Assembly (NCBI GenBank): GCA_015501595.1
Contig: JADNRX010000015.1
Span: 310,001-374,000 of the forward strand
DNA length: 64,000 nt
Direction: 5' to 3'
DNA from: Hymenopellis radicata
Lineage: Eukaryota; Basidiomycota; Agaricomycetes; Agaricales; Physalacriaceae
Shown: positions 1 to 11,882 of the stretch, piece after piece
Layout: every line of letters starts with the position of its first letter
How positions within the stretch are numbered: position 1 is the first letter of the stretch
Made by a program: the position numbers and the translations under genes
Notes under the pieces: model-generated
Databases searched by the model: none
What the model was told of the DNA's origin: nothing
What the model saw: only the letters and a program-made list of their open reading frames with translations

Positions 1-17
1 AACTATTATTCCGCGAC

Positions 18-923
18 ATGAAGAAGGATAGACTCGAGGAGAATTCCGACACCAAGACGCTACGAATACGCTGGCTTGTCGCAACTGGGTATCAAGACCA
101 GGCGTGGCGAGAGATGTTAGGTGCAGCCCAGGACGATGTTGTACGCATCGATCACTGGATCGAGCTCTTCTGTCCACCCAAACGCATGGATAATCCACTG
201 CCAATCACTCCGATTACCCCGACTCAATTCCTTGCGCTATTTCGAGCGCGGTCACGCTTGATACGGTCCAGTGCTCCGGTGCGCCTAATCATCGCTGTCC
301 TCAAAGCTGCACTTCACATCGGGCGTCGCGCGTTTGCATTCAATACCGCAATGGCATATCTGAGTGCGCTCCCTGAGCACTTGGATGCGCCGGACGCGAT
401 GCGATATATGGATGTGGTTCATTTATTTGTGATGCACGGCTCCCTGCGCTCCGGCGTGTCCAAATTCTACGAGTACCGCCAGATCCTTCTGTCCTTCTTG
501 GCTCTACACCCCGCCTTGGAGCCCAACCCCAGAACCCTCTGCTTCCTTTTTTCGCACCTCCGGCGATGTAGGAACTCAGGGACCATAGCTCTTCAGACGC
601 TCAATATGTTCAAATTGCGATGGGGTCCTCAGGTGGAAAGCAGGGACGTCAGGCGCCTCGTCGTCGATCTGACTGTCAAGGAAATGAAGCATCTCAAGAT
701 TGCGGAACGCTTGGCCCATGATGCATACCTTCCGCGGAGCCTAAAACATCCGACCCAGAAGCCACCCGCATCGCGGTCTGATAGATCTCTCTATCCTCGT
801 AGAGGAACGAAGAATGTCAAATGGGTTCAATCCCAGACGCGTCTCGCCCGTGCGTTGCATCGGCGAGAACAGACGCGCCTTTCTCTCCGCGTGAAGCGCA
901 CACGACCGAGTCAAACCGTATGA
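18..923 (+). CDS. Uncharacterised protein, possibly only the 3' part of a gene
   Basis: This open frame of 301 codons ends in TGA and has no in-frame interruption. The product is rich in Arg and Leu, looks alpha-helical through residues 1-215, and has a strongly basic Arg/Lys/Ser tail (residues about 240-301). I see no catalytic motif, signal peptide or membrane segment. The helical repeats and basic tail would fit a PPR-like or mitochondrial RNA-associated protein, but that is a guess. The ATG lies 18 bases from the window edge, so an upstream exon outside the window may belong to it. Confidence 0.55.
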   Translation: MKKDRLEENSDTKTLRIRWLVATGYQDQAWREMLGAAQDDVVRIDHWIELFCPPKRMDNPLPITPITPTQFLALFRARSRLIRSSAPVRLIIAVLKAALHIGRRAFAFNTAMAYLSALPEHLDAPDAMRYMDVVHLFVMHGSLRSGVSKFYEYRQILLSFLALHPALEPNPRTLCFLFSHLRRCRNSGTIALQTLNMFKLRWGPQVESRDVRRLVVDLTVKEMKHLKIAERLAHDAYLPRSLKHPTQKPPASRSDRSLYPRRGTKNVKWVQSQTRLARALHRREQTRLSLRVKRTRPSQTV

Positions 924-1866
924 TGGGACAGAATAGAAATACGCGGTGACACGCTGACGTGTTTTCTGCGATAGACATGGGCTTTCAGTGATTGAGATCG
1001 CCTCCGTATAGATTACCTCGGTGCTTCATGTATTGTCAAAGGAGATAGCGGTCAGCTAGCGGGTACGGGAGCTGAAGCGCTAAAGTCGATGGCGGTGTAC
1101 ATTGTATGAGATTTCACCGGTGAATGGGTCGGATCTGAGCTTGAGGATTAGAACAGTCTTGACAATAGGTTTGACGCCGTTATCGGTGGTGGAAGAAGGG
1201 AGCCGACAGTGCGAGTAGGCTGAATTATGTTGCGTGAGAGTGTAGGACACTGTTTGATTGCATGGTAAAACGGACCACCGTTCAAAATCCCTCAGCGGGA
1301 GCGAAACTCATGTCTTCAAACTTGACTCAAGCTCGGCGAACGTATAGATCCCCTTCCCAAATCGGTGCGGCGATTCAGATGAATGCCTTATTCGACGAGC
1401 GGCGTTCATAAACGTACTTCAAGTTTGCGAGTGGCTGAAGAAGTTTTTTTTTGTCGGATATAATCACGTGATGAGTTTTTCCGCGATCGTGAGTTGAAAC
1501 AAGTTGCCTTTAACCTTCAACTACGTTTTTGAGCTGCTTCCGATTCAGACCACCGGACGATAAGCGTCCTTTGACGCACGACACCCCATCTTTCCCGTCA
1601 CCTGTAGCTCCAAGGTCCAACACAATTTTTGCAGCAGAAGGTGTCAGTCCTTTAGTCAACGTTCAGGACGGTGTCACGCGTATGCACCATATTCTGCTAT
1701 ATTCAACAGTGCTAGTATAGGCCGATAACTCGGAAGGAAGCCTTCGAGGGGAAGGGCGTAGGGGGATCGCCTGATCGACATCCAAGGTGGCCGGCGGACA
1801 CCCCCAGCCGAGCTGACCATTTATGTTGCTTTCGATGTTGACAAGACAGAAATCGAAGTCCGTCAC
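924..1866. other. Intergenic region, no gene seen
   Basis: All frames are short here. There is a T-run near 1445 and otherwise unremarkable sequence. It separates the first gene from the decayed REX4 locus. Confidence 0.5.
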
Positions 1867-2709
1867 GTCTGTGCGAAGACGGTGGTGTGTACATTTGCGT
1901 ACATTCTTCCGAGCCCGTTCCTTTCGTGATTTCGCGAGCCCGATAGACGCTGGGCTGGTGTGAACCGTTGTTTTTGGCACAGGCCGCTCTCTAAATGTCA
2001 GTGAGCCACAGAACTTGTTAGCTCACGGAACTGCGTTAGGTCGACGGCCTCCGTCGCCGGCAGGGATCTGAACTCGAGCCGGAGATCTGAGATGAGCTCG
2101 CCACTTCCCAATTTGCTTCGCGCGCGCTTTGCGGGTTATTTGTCCAGGGCGCAATGTCCTTGAAATGATCGACCGACTACCGATTAGTGCATGTGTCACG
2201 TAGATCTCCGCCACGTTTTCGGCAAGGCGAAGCACATAAAACTGCGGGGAAAAACTGCACTGTTTACACTTACTTTCCCTCTCTCGGTCAGGCTACCGCT
2301 AATACTCTTCACAAACACCTCCTCGCAACTCACCCTTTTCTTCCTCATCGCGTCCTTATGTCTAAGCAAATCTTCGGAATGTCGTGCGTCAATGTCGGCG
2401 TGGGTCCCGGTGGAACCACATCTATGTTGGCGTAGGTTGTTGTCCTTCACTGTTTCTGCCCACTGGCTAACCATTCCTTGCAGTCGTATTGTATGTCGTG
2501 TTCGCCGCCTATTAATCCCGTCTTATGACGCGTCTCTAGGCCATCGTCGACTACCAAGGCCAGGTTATTCTCGACACATATGTACAACCCACGATGCGCG
2601 TACGTTGCCCACTCTGCCCGCGACAATAATATCTTCGTCCCTGTGCTCACCTAATATTCTAGGTTACGGAATACCGTACCTCCACGACCGGCATCGAGGC
2701 CGCCCACTT
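1867..2709. repeat. Inverted segmental duplication, copy A (REX4 locus)
   Basis: This stretch matches the reverse complement of 35715-36418 almost end to end, about 33 kb away. Both copies carry the 5' half of a REX4-like gene in one direction and the last exon of another gene, ending near the exonuclease gene, in the other. Shared landmarks include the CTGTGCCAAAAACAACGGTT block near 1970 (reverse strand) and the purine/pyrimidine-rich intron near 2260-2340. Copy A carries small insertions relative to B, for example around 2387 and 2488. The match stops abruptly at both ends. Confidence 0.8.
2023..2235 (-). pseudogene. Broken last exon of the gene opposite REX4 (copy A)
   Basis: The minus strand keeps the start of the exon found intact at 36115-36294 (leucine-rich LRLAENVAEI). 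It then gains extra bases and leaves the frame, so the tail matching copy B is read in another frame. This shows that copy A is decayed for this gene. The family is not recognised. Confidence 0.55.
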
Positions 2710-3323
2710 ATCATCCAGTGAATAGGCGCCGCTCTCAAAATTTTCGTTCCGTCGATCTCACATCATTTCGCAATAGAAAACGCGATGACGTTCAACGCCG
2801 TTCAGCAATATGTGGCCAGCATCATCAAGGGCCATGTGTTAGTTGGACATAGCATCTGGAATGACCTATCAGGTACGTGTTTGAACAACGCACTAGTCCA
2901 GTCGAGCCGATCGTTTTCTCTACATAGTTCTGGGCATCCCGCACCCAGCGGTGGATACCCGAGATGTCGCGCTATACCAGGTACGCTTTTCGCCGATATG
3001 TTTTTAGCCAGGCTCCTCACACCAAATTTCACCACAGCCCTTCAGAAACACGTTACGGTCGCCAAATCATATCGTCGGGCTTCAAACACTCTCCTGGCAG
3101 CTGATGCGTCGGAGGTGCCAAGAAGGTCTACTCAACCCCGTAAGTCGCGTCGCCATTTTGCTTCCGACGCGTTGTGACGCGATTTTTGCTTTCACAGCTT
3201 GAGAACGCGCGTGCCGCCATGGACCTCTATAGAACCCATGCCCAAGGCTGGGAAGATGTCATCTCCAAGGGTAACTGGCCCTGCGCGCTTCCCCCAAGCA
3301 CGTTTTCGCGTTGCTATCTCTAG
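2340..3323 (+). pseudogene. REX4: REX4-like 3'-5' RNA exonuclease, decayed
   Basis: REX4 belongs to the DEDDh exonuclease family and acts in pre-rRNA processing in the nucleolus. The 3' half reads cleanly across five exons: AAHLSS joined by a gtgaat..caatag intron to NAMTFNAVQQYV, then GHVLVGHSIWNDLS, then VLGIPHPAVDTRD, then LQTLSWQLMRRRCQEG, then RAAMDLYRTHAQGWED, ending in TAG. The 5' half is broken. Exonuclease motif I, normally an ALDCEMVGVG-type sequence, reads SCVNVGVGPGG, so the catalytic D and E are gone. A stop follows at about 2432, and TAA/TAG codons interrupt the next exon near 2513-2540. The usual basic N-terminus is missing. The 3' half may still be recent enough to be an assembly or allele problem, but the loss of motif I argues for a pseudogene. 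Confidence 0.75.
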
Positions 3324-3697
3324 AGTGTCATCAGGCGCCCATATCTTGGATTTTTTTCTCGGTTTTTCGGTCTCCGATCGCCAGTATAGTATATACATTA
3401 GACCCTGCTTGTCCTTAATTTTTTATTTAGTACCATAGCAATAGTCATAATCATAATAACCTCATCCGGAGTCAGACCTATCTATCCCGATGGAGGAAAT
3501 TTAAACGTTGTCGAACAGGGTAATTTAGACTTGGGAGCTTCTAAAGCCTCCGTGGGAGCGGTTGCGATTAGTGACAAATCTAGATGTTACTGGACTTTAG
3601 AATGAGATGGATGTAAATGGTCTACGACATGTAGTAAGGACTCTAAATAGGTGAATAGGTGAATAAGCCAATTACACGAATCGGGCTAGTTCCTGGT
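3324..3697. other. Intergenic, no gene seen
   Basis: This is AT-rich sequence between the REX4 relic and the end of the carrier gene. It has a short TAGGTGAATAGGTGAATA direct repeat near 3650 and nothing else I can support. Confidence 0.5.
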
Positions 3698-5591
3698 CTA
3701 AAGTGTATCATGAGAAATGTGCGGTGACAACAAACGGATATGCACTAGTACCTTTTCGGCCCCAAGAACACGAAGTAGACCTTCGTAGACAAAGAAAGCT
3801 GAAGCATTCACTGGAAAAGCCCGAAGGAGACAAGGGCCACGTCCCCGGATGAAACCACGGTAACCTTCCTGTGCATGTATTTGCCTCGCGACAGCCAAAA
3901 ATGACGGTCTCGTAAACGGTTCAGCAGCTGACGTTGGGAAGTTTGCGGGATAAGGGTATGCCATCATCCGACTGTGTCATGGATGAGTGTTCCGCGGTTC
4001 AAAGACTCAAAGAACGACCGACTTTTTTACATTGTCAGCGGGGATTGCCATGATCCAGAACGATAAAGAACTGAAGCCGCCAGCCAGAAAGTTCGCCGCG
4101 CCTGTGCTTATCTGCGGCCAGTAAGCGTTTAGTGTATAATTAAATCGTTGCCACAGCTGTGTTACCTCATATGGAGTCCCGTGTAGTCTCGAAAAGCCTC
4201 GCATGAATGTCTACGGATCACCGAGCGGTCGTAAGCGGGCTAGCTCGGTCACCGCCCAGCGCTTACCTCAAACGATAGGAAGAGCCAGAAAAAACTGCTC
4301 CGGCATGCTAGACTGCCCGTAAAGCCAGACCACAGACCCCCATACCCTTGGAGACGGATAATTTTGCGAGCACAATAGAGAATTTTCGTAGCGCGTTTCA
4401 AATATTTGCTTCGCCTGTCGTCAATCAATTTTTGATTGGATTCGGTTACCTATTTCGGACAAGTGACATCACCGCTGGCCAACAAAAGTTCGATGTTCTT
4501 CAGTCGTATGTAGTCCTCCTCCCCTCAACTTCCGGATTCAGTGTTGGAATAGCATTATAAAATTGTCGGCCAAGTTGAAGGAAATTCAAGCAAGCCACCC
4601 CCGCTGAGCAGACATGTTCTCGTTTGGGACTGTCCGAATCAGGCAAGACCAAATTTTTGCTTGGGACGAAACAAAAATTGGCTTCCGAAGTAAATCCGGG
4701 CGCTACGAAAATTCTCTAATCGATCGGTCCCTTGAATTGACGCTCTGAGGCAGACCTTTGCATTTGAAGCTGCAGTTTCACTAGGAAACAGTAGGCGACG
4801 ACATCATAGATTCAAGGCATAAACAAAACCTTTCAATAGCTCCATTGGGGTTGCAAGAATTGTGCTACAGCAGCACCGTAGTTAGGGAACACACGGAACC
4901 TGAACAAACGTGGCAATGGTGCCTACCTGGTCAGCCCTGCAAAGAGACCCGCGACTCCGTGGGCGAAGATCGAGAGGCGCTGTTCTTGTGTGGCCGGGTT
5001 GTACTCCGTCATGCCCAAACGAAAGAGGAATAGCCGATAGTTGTGTAAGGATCCCAGTAACAACGAGTCAATTGCGGCCTGGCCTACAGCAGGCGGCGTA
5101 GCGCCTTTGTATAGGGCTAAGAAACCCTAGAAAGAAGAGACGGAGATTTAGAGTCGGGAAACGGAGTTTATCATAGCCAGGAGAACTAGCCTCGTTTCTA
5201 ATCGTTTTCCGCAAGACATCCAAGGCTCCTTGGTAGACTCCGGATGGCGCACATTGAACTCTAGTCTTGACCGTGTCAAAGCTGTGGTTCACAGATATAG
5301 ATGTCAGATCCGTCACATTGAAGCATCATGTGCGTGAAGACTGAAGCGAGCTCAGTTGGGGCCGACGGAACGTGATAACTGGACTAACAAAACCAACCCG
5401 TGTCCAACAGCAACCTAAGCGCCGTATTTGAGTACGGGTATCCTTGTGAAACTACACATGCTGACCTTTGTCAAACCTATCCAAAATTTCGTGGAAGAGC
5501 AACAGCATTAAATTTAGCGCTTACCACTCCCTATGCCGGCGAACGCCCCGACCAGTCTGATGTGGCCGCCCTGGGAGGCATCTTCCTTCAT
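3698..5591 (-). CDS. Mitochondrial carrier family transporter, reading frame interrupted by a MITE
   Basis: This is a six-helix inner-membrane solute carrier; the sequence resembles the carnitine/amino-acid branch (SLC25A20/29/45-like). The start is MKEDASQGGHIRLVGAFAGI at 5591. Exons then give VAVGHGFDTVKTRVQ (first P/S-F-D-x-V-K-x-R signature), LALYKGATPPAVG, STILATPMELLKVKLQMQ-type second signature, GYGGLWSGFTGSLA, MAIPADNVK plus RMMAYPYP (third signature), and GPCLLRAFPVNASAFFVYEG near the C-terminus. All three carrier repeats are recognisable and splice sites are ordinary. Between FKGPID and CARKII the frame is broken by 339 bp of foreign DNA (4378-4716) that brings an immediate TAG stop. 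Unless that insert is spliced out, the product stops after roughly half the protein. Confidence 0.85.
4378..4716. mobile_element. 339-bp MITE with 17-bp perfect TIRs and TA target duplication
   Basis: The ends are exact inverted repeats, GAGAATTTTCGTAGCGC at 4378-4394 and its complement at 4700-4716. TA flanks the element on both sides (4376-4377 and 4717-4718), as expected for Tc1/mariner-type MITEs. The interior has no long frame. Removing the element plus one TA restores the carrier frame exactly, reading GPIDYCARKII, which matches the family. No GT..AG boundary sits at the ends, so it is not an ordinary intron. Confidence 0.85.
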
Positions 5592-5762
5592 AGTACGCAA
5601 ACAAAGGCGTCTAAACCGTGGCGACCGTGCTCAACGAGTGTTCATCGAGGGACGCGTCGAGAAGCGGCAGTCGGCAAGCGGCCCGGGCCTTACAAAGTCA
5701 GTGTGGTCAGAGCCGGCCATTAGTCAAAACGCCGCCTTAGTAGCGTGTCATTAACTCCCATC

Positions 5763-6823
5763 ATGCCAGGCGAGGGAGAACAGCCAGAAGCCACAGAGGC
5801 TACCAACGACGGACCTAGTGTCGAGGAGAAACAGTGCAGGATATGCCTGGATGGCTTGGATGCTGTACAGGAACTTGGGCGGCTCATTAAGCCCTGTCTA
5901 TGCCGTGGATCCATTAGCGTGTGTATTTGAGCCTCTCGTGGCCCAACACAAGGCTTATGATTTATCAAGTACGTCCATGTAAAGTGTCTCGAGCGCTGGA
6001 GGAAATCCGCCCCATCGCAGAGCGCATTCTTCTCGTGTCCGCAATGCCATTATAAATACCGATTCGCGAGAACTCGTGCGGTCGGCGTCGCTACCAATCC
6101 TGGTTGGTCATCTCTGTAGTCTCGCGTTCCATGCGACTAAAGACCTTGATAGTCATTATTGCCGCCATTTCCACCGTCCTGTTTGTTCTTCTGACATATA
6201 CCTCGTCCTTTGTAACCACGTATCTCATGTCTCTGTTCCAGGTAAGCATTCCATCAATCACCCCGTATGCCCCACTCTGAACTACGCGTCAAACAGGAAC
6301 CAACTGTCTATTATAGTTACTCCTCGTCTCTCTTCTATGTTTCTCCCTTCGAGGTAGCCCACGATCTGGTCCGCGCCGCTTTGCGTATAATCCAGGATGA
6401 GGATATCCTTGATGTCGACTTCTCGAGTTTCCGCGTACCCGGCACTGGCGACGAATTCCCCGAACCAGCTCCTCCTGGTTTCTTGAAGAGCATCTTTCTG
6501 CGCTTTATGTTGGGTTTGCCTCTAATTGGGGCGGGCTCGATAATTCATATGCTCATTTCCCTTCCTTTCATTGGCCCGGTTCACTGGCTTGCGAGATATC
6601 GAGGCAACAGACGACGGAACAGTAATTCTCGGGACATCACAGCCTTGATTATTGTGATGCTTCTCGCTGTAGGAGCTGCACGGTCGGTTGTTGACACCAA
6701 TTCTCAATGACGTTGTGGCTCACATTCGTGTTCAGCGCACTCTACAAAGTATACCAAATGACTCAGAACGTTACTAAGAGACTGCTTTTGCGCGCAGAAG
6801 ATGCGATTTTGGAGGTTAATTGA
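5763..6823 (+). CDS. RINGv (MARCH-type) membrane E3 ubiquitin ligase
   Basis: The likely role is ubiquitin transfer at an intracellular membrane. Residues about 25-85 give a C4HC3 RING-CH: CRICLDG, then CLCRGS, an intron, then YVHVKCLERW, then CPQCHYKYRF. The order and the Trp after the His/Cys pair are typical of MARCH/Ssm4-class proteins. A hydrophobic segment follows (LIVIIAAISTVLFVLLTYTS), and later exons give further hydrophobic stretches (LPLIGAGSIIHMLISLPF and ITALIIVMLLAVG). The last exon ends in EDAILEVN and TGA. I start at ATG 5763; the frame extends upstream only to a GTG. It is divergent from the carrier gene, with about 170 bp between the two starts. Confidence 0.85.
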
Positions 6824-6967
6824 GATCTTCACTCAAGACTCAAGTGTTGTAATTTACATATTTCGAAATGCATTGGTATTCTGGATCATCGATGGTTCGC
6901 AAGCGTACATGTACTAAATTCTACATATGCATGACAGATGTACAACCAAAATATTGCGACTAAATAA

Positions 6968-9900
6968 TCACCAATGTCTCCTTAACAGGCGCTTGACCTC
7001 CTCGTACGTCTGTTTCGTCGCTGTCCTTGTAGGATTCAGTTCTCTAAGATACTTGTCCACAGCACTATCCATCCGCCCAACGGGTACTTCTGACCTACCC
7101 ACCGTCGAATTTGGTCGTCGAGCTGCTTCTAGCCAGTCGTGTAGCAAGATAGCAATATCCGAAGATATCGCCTGGACGTTCGCTTGTGCGTTGAACGGTG
7201 GTATCTATCTGAGATGAACAGCTTGAAGAAGCCGCTAACAAGAGACTTACGTGCGACTCGTACATATCATTCAGGATGTCCCAGATCTCGACGTAGGGAA
7301 CATGACAATCCGCTAATAATCGAGGGACCCAGCCACTCGGTGGACTGCGCTCGAGGGAAAAGCGAACAAGCAAATCAGTGACCAAACCTATCGATAGGAG
7401 TCAGTATAAAAGCCGGGCTCTGAGGTGTAAAGCGACTTACGAAGAGGGAAGGCACTGTCTGAAGGAAAGAAGCGACTCCCAAGGTCCACAACCTTGCTTC
7501 GAATGTCATCGACCGGTCTTTCTGAGGAGGCAGTAACTACAAAGCACGGTGAGCGATTTGAACGGATACTCGAGTTCAAGGGACCTACTATCGTCGAATA
7601 TCTGCTTCCAAATTGAGCGAACCAGATTCTCGTCGCGATGTTCAGAGGTGTATAGGCAGAGCAGCTTGATATCCGGATAATCAAACGGAAGACCATACTG
7701 GAAAAAGAGCTCCGAGATGTCAAAGAGCCGCGTATCCAAGAGCGCAATCTTCTGCCCTACAGTAGGATCGTCTTGCATGTGAGGGCGAAGGAGGTTGAAA
7801 ACTTCAAGCTGAACTTTCGCCACATCCAACTTCTCCTCAAGCTCAGATAGGAACTCGATCGCAGTCTCTATCCGGCCAGTCGAGGACACGGGATGTGACT
7901 TGGCGTTACCAACTGCCAACGTCAGGCATTCCAGCCTGTCGTTCAAGCGCAGATTGAAGCTAAACCGAGCATGAGACATAACAAGACATGAACAGCGAAA
8001 AGACCGCACTCTGTAGACTGCGCCATCACGCTCAGCACTTCGGCGGCGCGTAAAGGCTGCCCATCCTTCACGTAGAACTGCCACAGTAGCTGATACTTTT
8101 TGACTGTGGCAGGTTCTCTTCGGAGGTGAGACTCGAGGTGGATTGGACGGATCTACGAGTACGTCAGTCTCAGTGAGAAGCATACTTCTAAAGCCCACCT
8201 CTAGCAGGTCGTCAGCCATCCCGCGTTCAATTAACCAATCGTACAATGTCGAATGGAACGTCTGGTCTGGACTCGCGAGAGCATACTCGTAAGCGTGTGT
8301 TCTGACAACGTCTGGATCATCAGAAGACATGGCATTGTTGTTGGCGGTCGAGTTTTCCTCGAAAACCCGTAATGAGTCCAGAACGAGCTCATAACAATGA
8401 AGTCGCCGATCATAGAACTCTTTTCGAGGGTCGTTGGGCGGAGTGCCGTTGGCCCAGTACGACAATCCAACATTGTCAGGATCAAAGACATTCGCGCATG
8501 CCAGCGGAAGCTCGACGGCACCTGTAAATGAATAAGTGATTTCTCCATTATGGGACAGGAAATCACACACCCCGAGCGAACGTCAGTTGCTGAAAATCCC
8601 CGCAAATCTCCCGTAGCTTTTCAAGATCTAAAATTCGTGCTCCTTTGATATAAAGTCTGAAAGGAATAAGATAGCGACCCTTCTTCGAGAAGATATAATA
8701 GATACCTCAGCGAATCCGACAACCATATCTCGCGCTCCTGCGTATTTCGAGTCTCGACTGCTTTTCGGATGTTTTCTTTCGCCTAATTAATGTGAGACCA
8801 GAGATACGTTGTCCGAGTGGTCGCATTACCTTGTAAAGCATGACATCGTCGGAACTGCAGAAAGATCCGCATCGCTGCTGTAGTACCTCGCTAATAGTAT
8901 CGACCTAGAGAAATGAATGAATCTTCGTCTCATGATCCGCTGGAGAGATGTACACACACTGAGTTGTTGACCAATCTGTTGATCAATCACGACATTGACA
9001 AGGGCCCTCGACACCGTCATGCCGTTTTGTGAAGTAATGAGGTCCTCGAACGTCTGAGGCGTGAACATCTTTTGAATATCCGGCGGACACCTGACAAGTC
9101 CGTTAATCTCTTGGACAAGTGAAGTGTCCATATTATGTACTTACTTGATGACCAAGTCGCTAATGTTGTAATCCGTCAATAATAGGACAAAGGAGAGTGC
9201 CTCTATCGTTCTTGTCAAAAGACTCATTAGTTCAGTCACGGAGTTTTGCTCGGCCTATTTTGCTCCAAAGTCAGAGCGGCCTGGTTTATAATCATAACCG
9301 GACACACCTTCCACGCCTCTTGCTCTAATGATGGCGCCCGAGCAGCCGAGTCACTCGGAGACAAGTGGAATATGTGTGGATTCCTGTCGAGGAAGTCCTT
9401 GAGCGATGTCAAGTTCTTCTGGACCGCCACTACTATTTTCTCTGGAACCGTAGGCAAATGAACACCAGCAGCACTAAGATTCTTGAGTTCGAATGTCTGG
9501 CCTACCAGATACCAGAAAAACATACCTCGGAGTCGTGATCTTGACTTTCCAAATAGGTCTGACCAGACGAGCAAAATACAAAGCAAGACCATCCCTACGA
9601 CCGCTATATTCCGCTTGTCCCGGTGTATCAGCTAGTCGGCATCAGTTTACAACATGACACTAGGATATGCCAAAGGACTCACTCTTGGAGTAGACGTTAC
9701 TACTTCTTTCTGTCCACCGAGGTCGCTCTCCGAGATCATAAAACGCCTGTTTCGCTAGATTAGCCAGATCCGGGGAGATAACACCATGTGAAGAGGATTG
9801 TGCATCCTCAGCCGGAGGTAGGAAAGAATTGCCGCTAGCAAGGCCCAGCAATATCGCACATGTCTGTGTTCGACCAAAGCTGAAAAAATATCAGCAAGTT

Positions 9901-11882
9901 ATTCGCGAGGGAAAACACTGAAGACCACACCTGTCACGCATTTCAACCATAGGCTGTAGGTTACCATCGGCATACCACTCCTCAAGAACGGCTTTCACGT
10001 AATCCAACGCACGCCGTTTAACCAAAAAGTGTAAACCCGCGTTGGTGAGAATCATGAACTGCCTGGGGTACTCGCTGAATTGGGTAGCCAATTCGTTCGT
10101 GACGGGTGTCGCAGGAAGATTTGGGTCTGGGGCACTAATGTTCGTCGGTACAACTGCCATACCCCACGTCCTGCCAGGTATAGATAATATGGACGCGTAC
10201 TCCGTTAAAGGAGGCTTCCCCGTTGTACCGGTCATGTACCGCGGCGGTGCAGGCGCTTGTGCGACCTGCTCCAAATTGCCAATGCGAGCCAAGTCTGGCG
10301 AAACGCAGAGAATGTGATCATTATCTTGACCATCTCCCGGCTGGGCTGCAATCATAAGCCCATCCACGTACGAGCTGTTGTCCAATTCATTGAATACGTA
10401 CGGACGGGTTGCTTGAGGTGGTGGCACGGGAGCAGCGCCGAATGCCGTCGGAGGACGGAACGCCATCTCTTGTTCGTCGGGATGGAGGAGGTTGGTTGGC
10501 GGCAGACGGACATGGAGCAACGCAAGCGGTCGGATATTTCCAGCTGCTGGTGCCATTGAACCATAAGAGTACCCATACGACATGGAGGGAGCGAAGTAAA
10601 GTCGTACACCGGTTGTCGTAACAGCTACCATTTGTACACCAGAGCGCGACTCTGCTGGATCGATCGGGTGAATGGAAAATATTTGGAATTTTTGTGGCGT
10701 CAAGGCTGGTGATCCCGGTGCTTTGTCTTGCACTGACTTGTAGATGTTGGAGAGTGTCTGCACATGCTGAACGACCTTGTCTGTGCCCGGCTTGTACACG
10801 GAGATTGTGTTTCTTTCTGTCAAGGTATAGAAACAATGCCTGAAGTTATCGGCAACGAGGAGGACTATGCGATCTGAAAGAGGCAATTACTATCAAGTCC
10901 AAGGTAAAGTAGAAAAGCGCACCATCCACGTTTGAAGAGGCAAATCTAGGAATAAGACTCGACATGCCGCCGACCGAGTGGTTGATGAGTTGCACGCGTT
11001 TGCCGAACCAGGATTCGGTGCTTTGGTAGTGCAGCTCGTAAAGGTTCCCGTCGTGCGATCCCGACATGAATATTCGCCCATCAGGAGTCCCAATAACCGA
11101 CGCCATCTCGACTTCCGTATTCACCGTGAGATCGGTGGCATATAACGTTAATGTTTTCCTGCGGGTGCCGGGCACTGGCGTCTGCGCAACACCAATGAGA
11201 GTCACCGCCACCGGCGTGCATATGACGAGCAGGTATGAGATTTCTTCAATGAAGAGGGCTTTTTTAGGTTTGACGATGGCGACATGGTTGATCACGTATG
11301 GCTGGTCCTCGAACGAACTTATCTCTTGACTTGATAGATATAAGAGTCAGAAGACACTAGGGCAGATCGTAGAACGCACCCTTCCGTATAATCCCATAGA
11401 AGCAACTTATGCTCAATTGAAATCCAGACGCGTTCAATTTCTGGTATGATCCCCATATGCGAATTCGCTTTGACACCTGCAGTGCACGTTGGAAGACGAT
11501 CCGCTTTGCGAGTTGAGACTTACTTTGATAATGTTTGAAGAGGGCATCAGGTATTCCAATGAGCTTTCTCTTCTGGAAGGGAACTCTGAAATCGTCGGCG
11601 AAGACGCTGTAGGAGGATGACGCCGGTCCTGCCTCTGTACCAAACTTTAAGCAATATGCGTTGATATGATTCCGAATGAGACTGACGAGTATTTAAGGTC
11701 TCCCCAAGGTCTGGAATAATTTGGGCATCTGACGCGAACTGTTCGTGTAAGACTCGACTTGCGTTTTGCAAGACGGTAAGGTCTGTCAAACGTGAGTAGT
11801 TGCTTGTCGAGCAGTAGGCAGGCGTACCGGGCACATTGGCGGGAAGGGGAGACGTGGAGGAGCTCGCGAATGCAGACGCCAT
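6968..11882 (-). CDS. NUP170: Nucleoporin Nup157/170 (Nup155 family), inner ring of the nuclear pore
   Basis: This is a large scaffold nucleoporin that anchors the pore to the nuclear envelope. The start is MASAFASSSTSPLPANVPGT at 11882. The N-terminal beta-propeller is clear: DRIVLLVADNFRHCFYTLTE, FQIFSIHPIDPAESRSGVQM, TEYASILSIPGRTWGMAVVP. The alpha-solenoid follows, with SDDPDVVRTHAYEYALASPD and LYDWLIERGMADDLLEV, and the C-terminus is KQTYEEVKRLLRRHW. At least a dozen short introns are needed. The total length, roughly 1300-1400 residues, fits the family. I see no break. Upstream lies about 1 kb without a clear gene before the MAPKKK. Confidence 0.9.
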
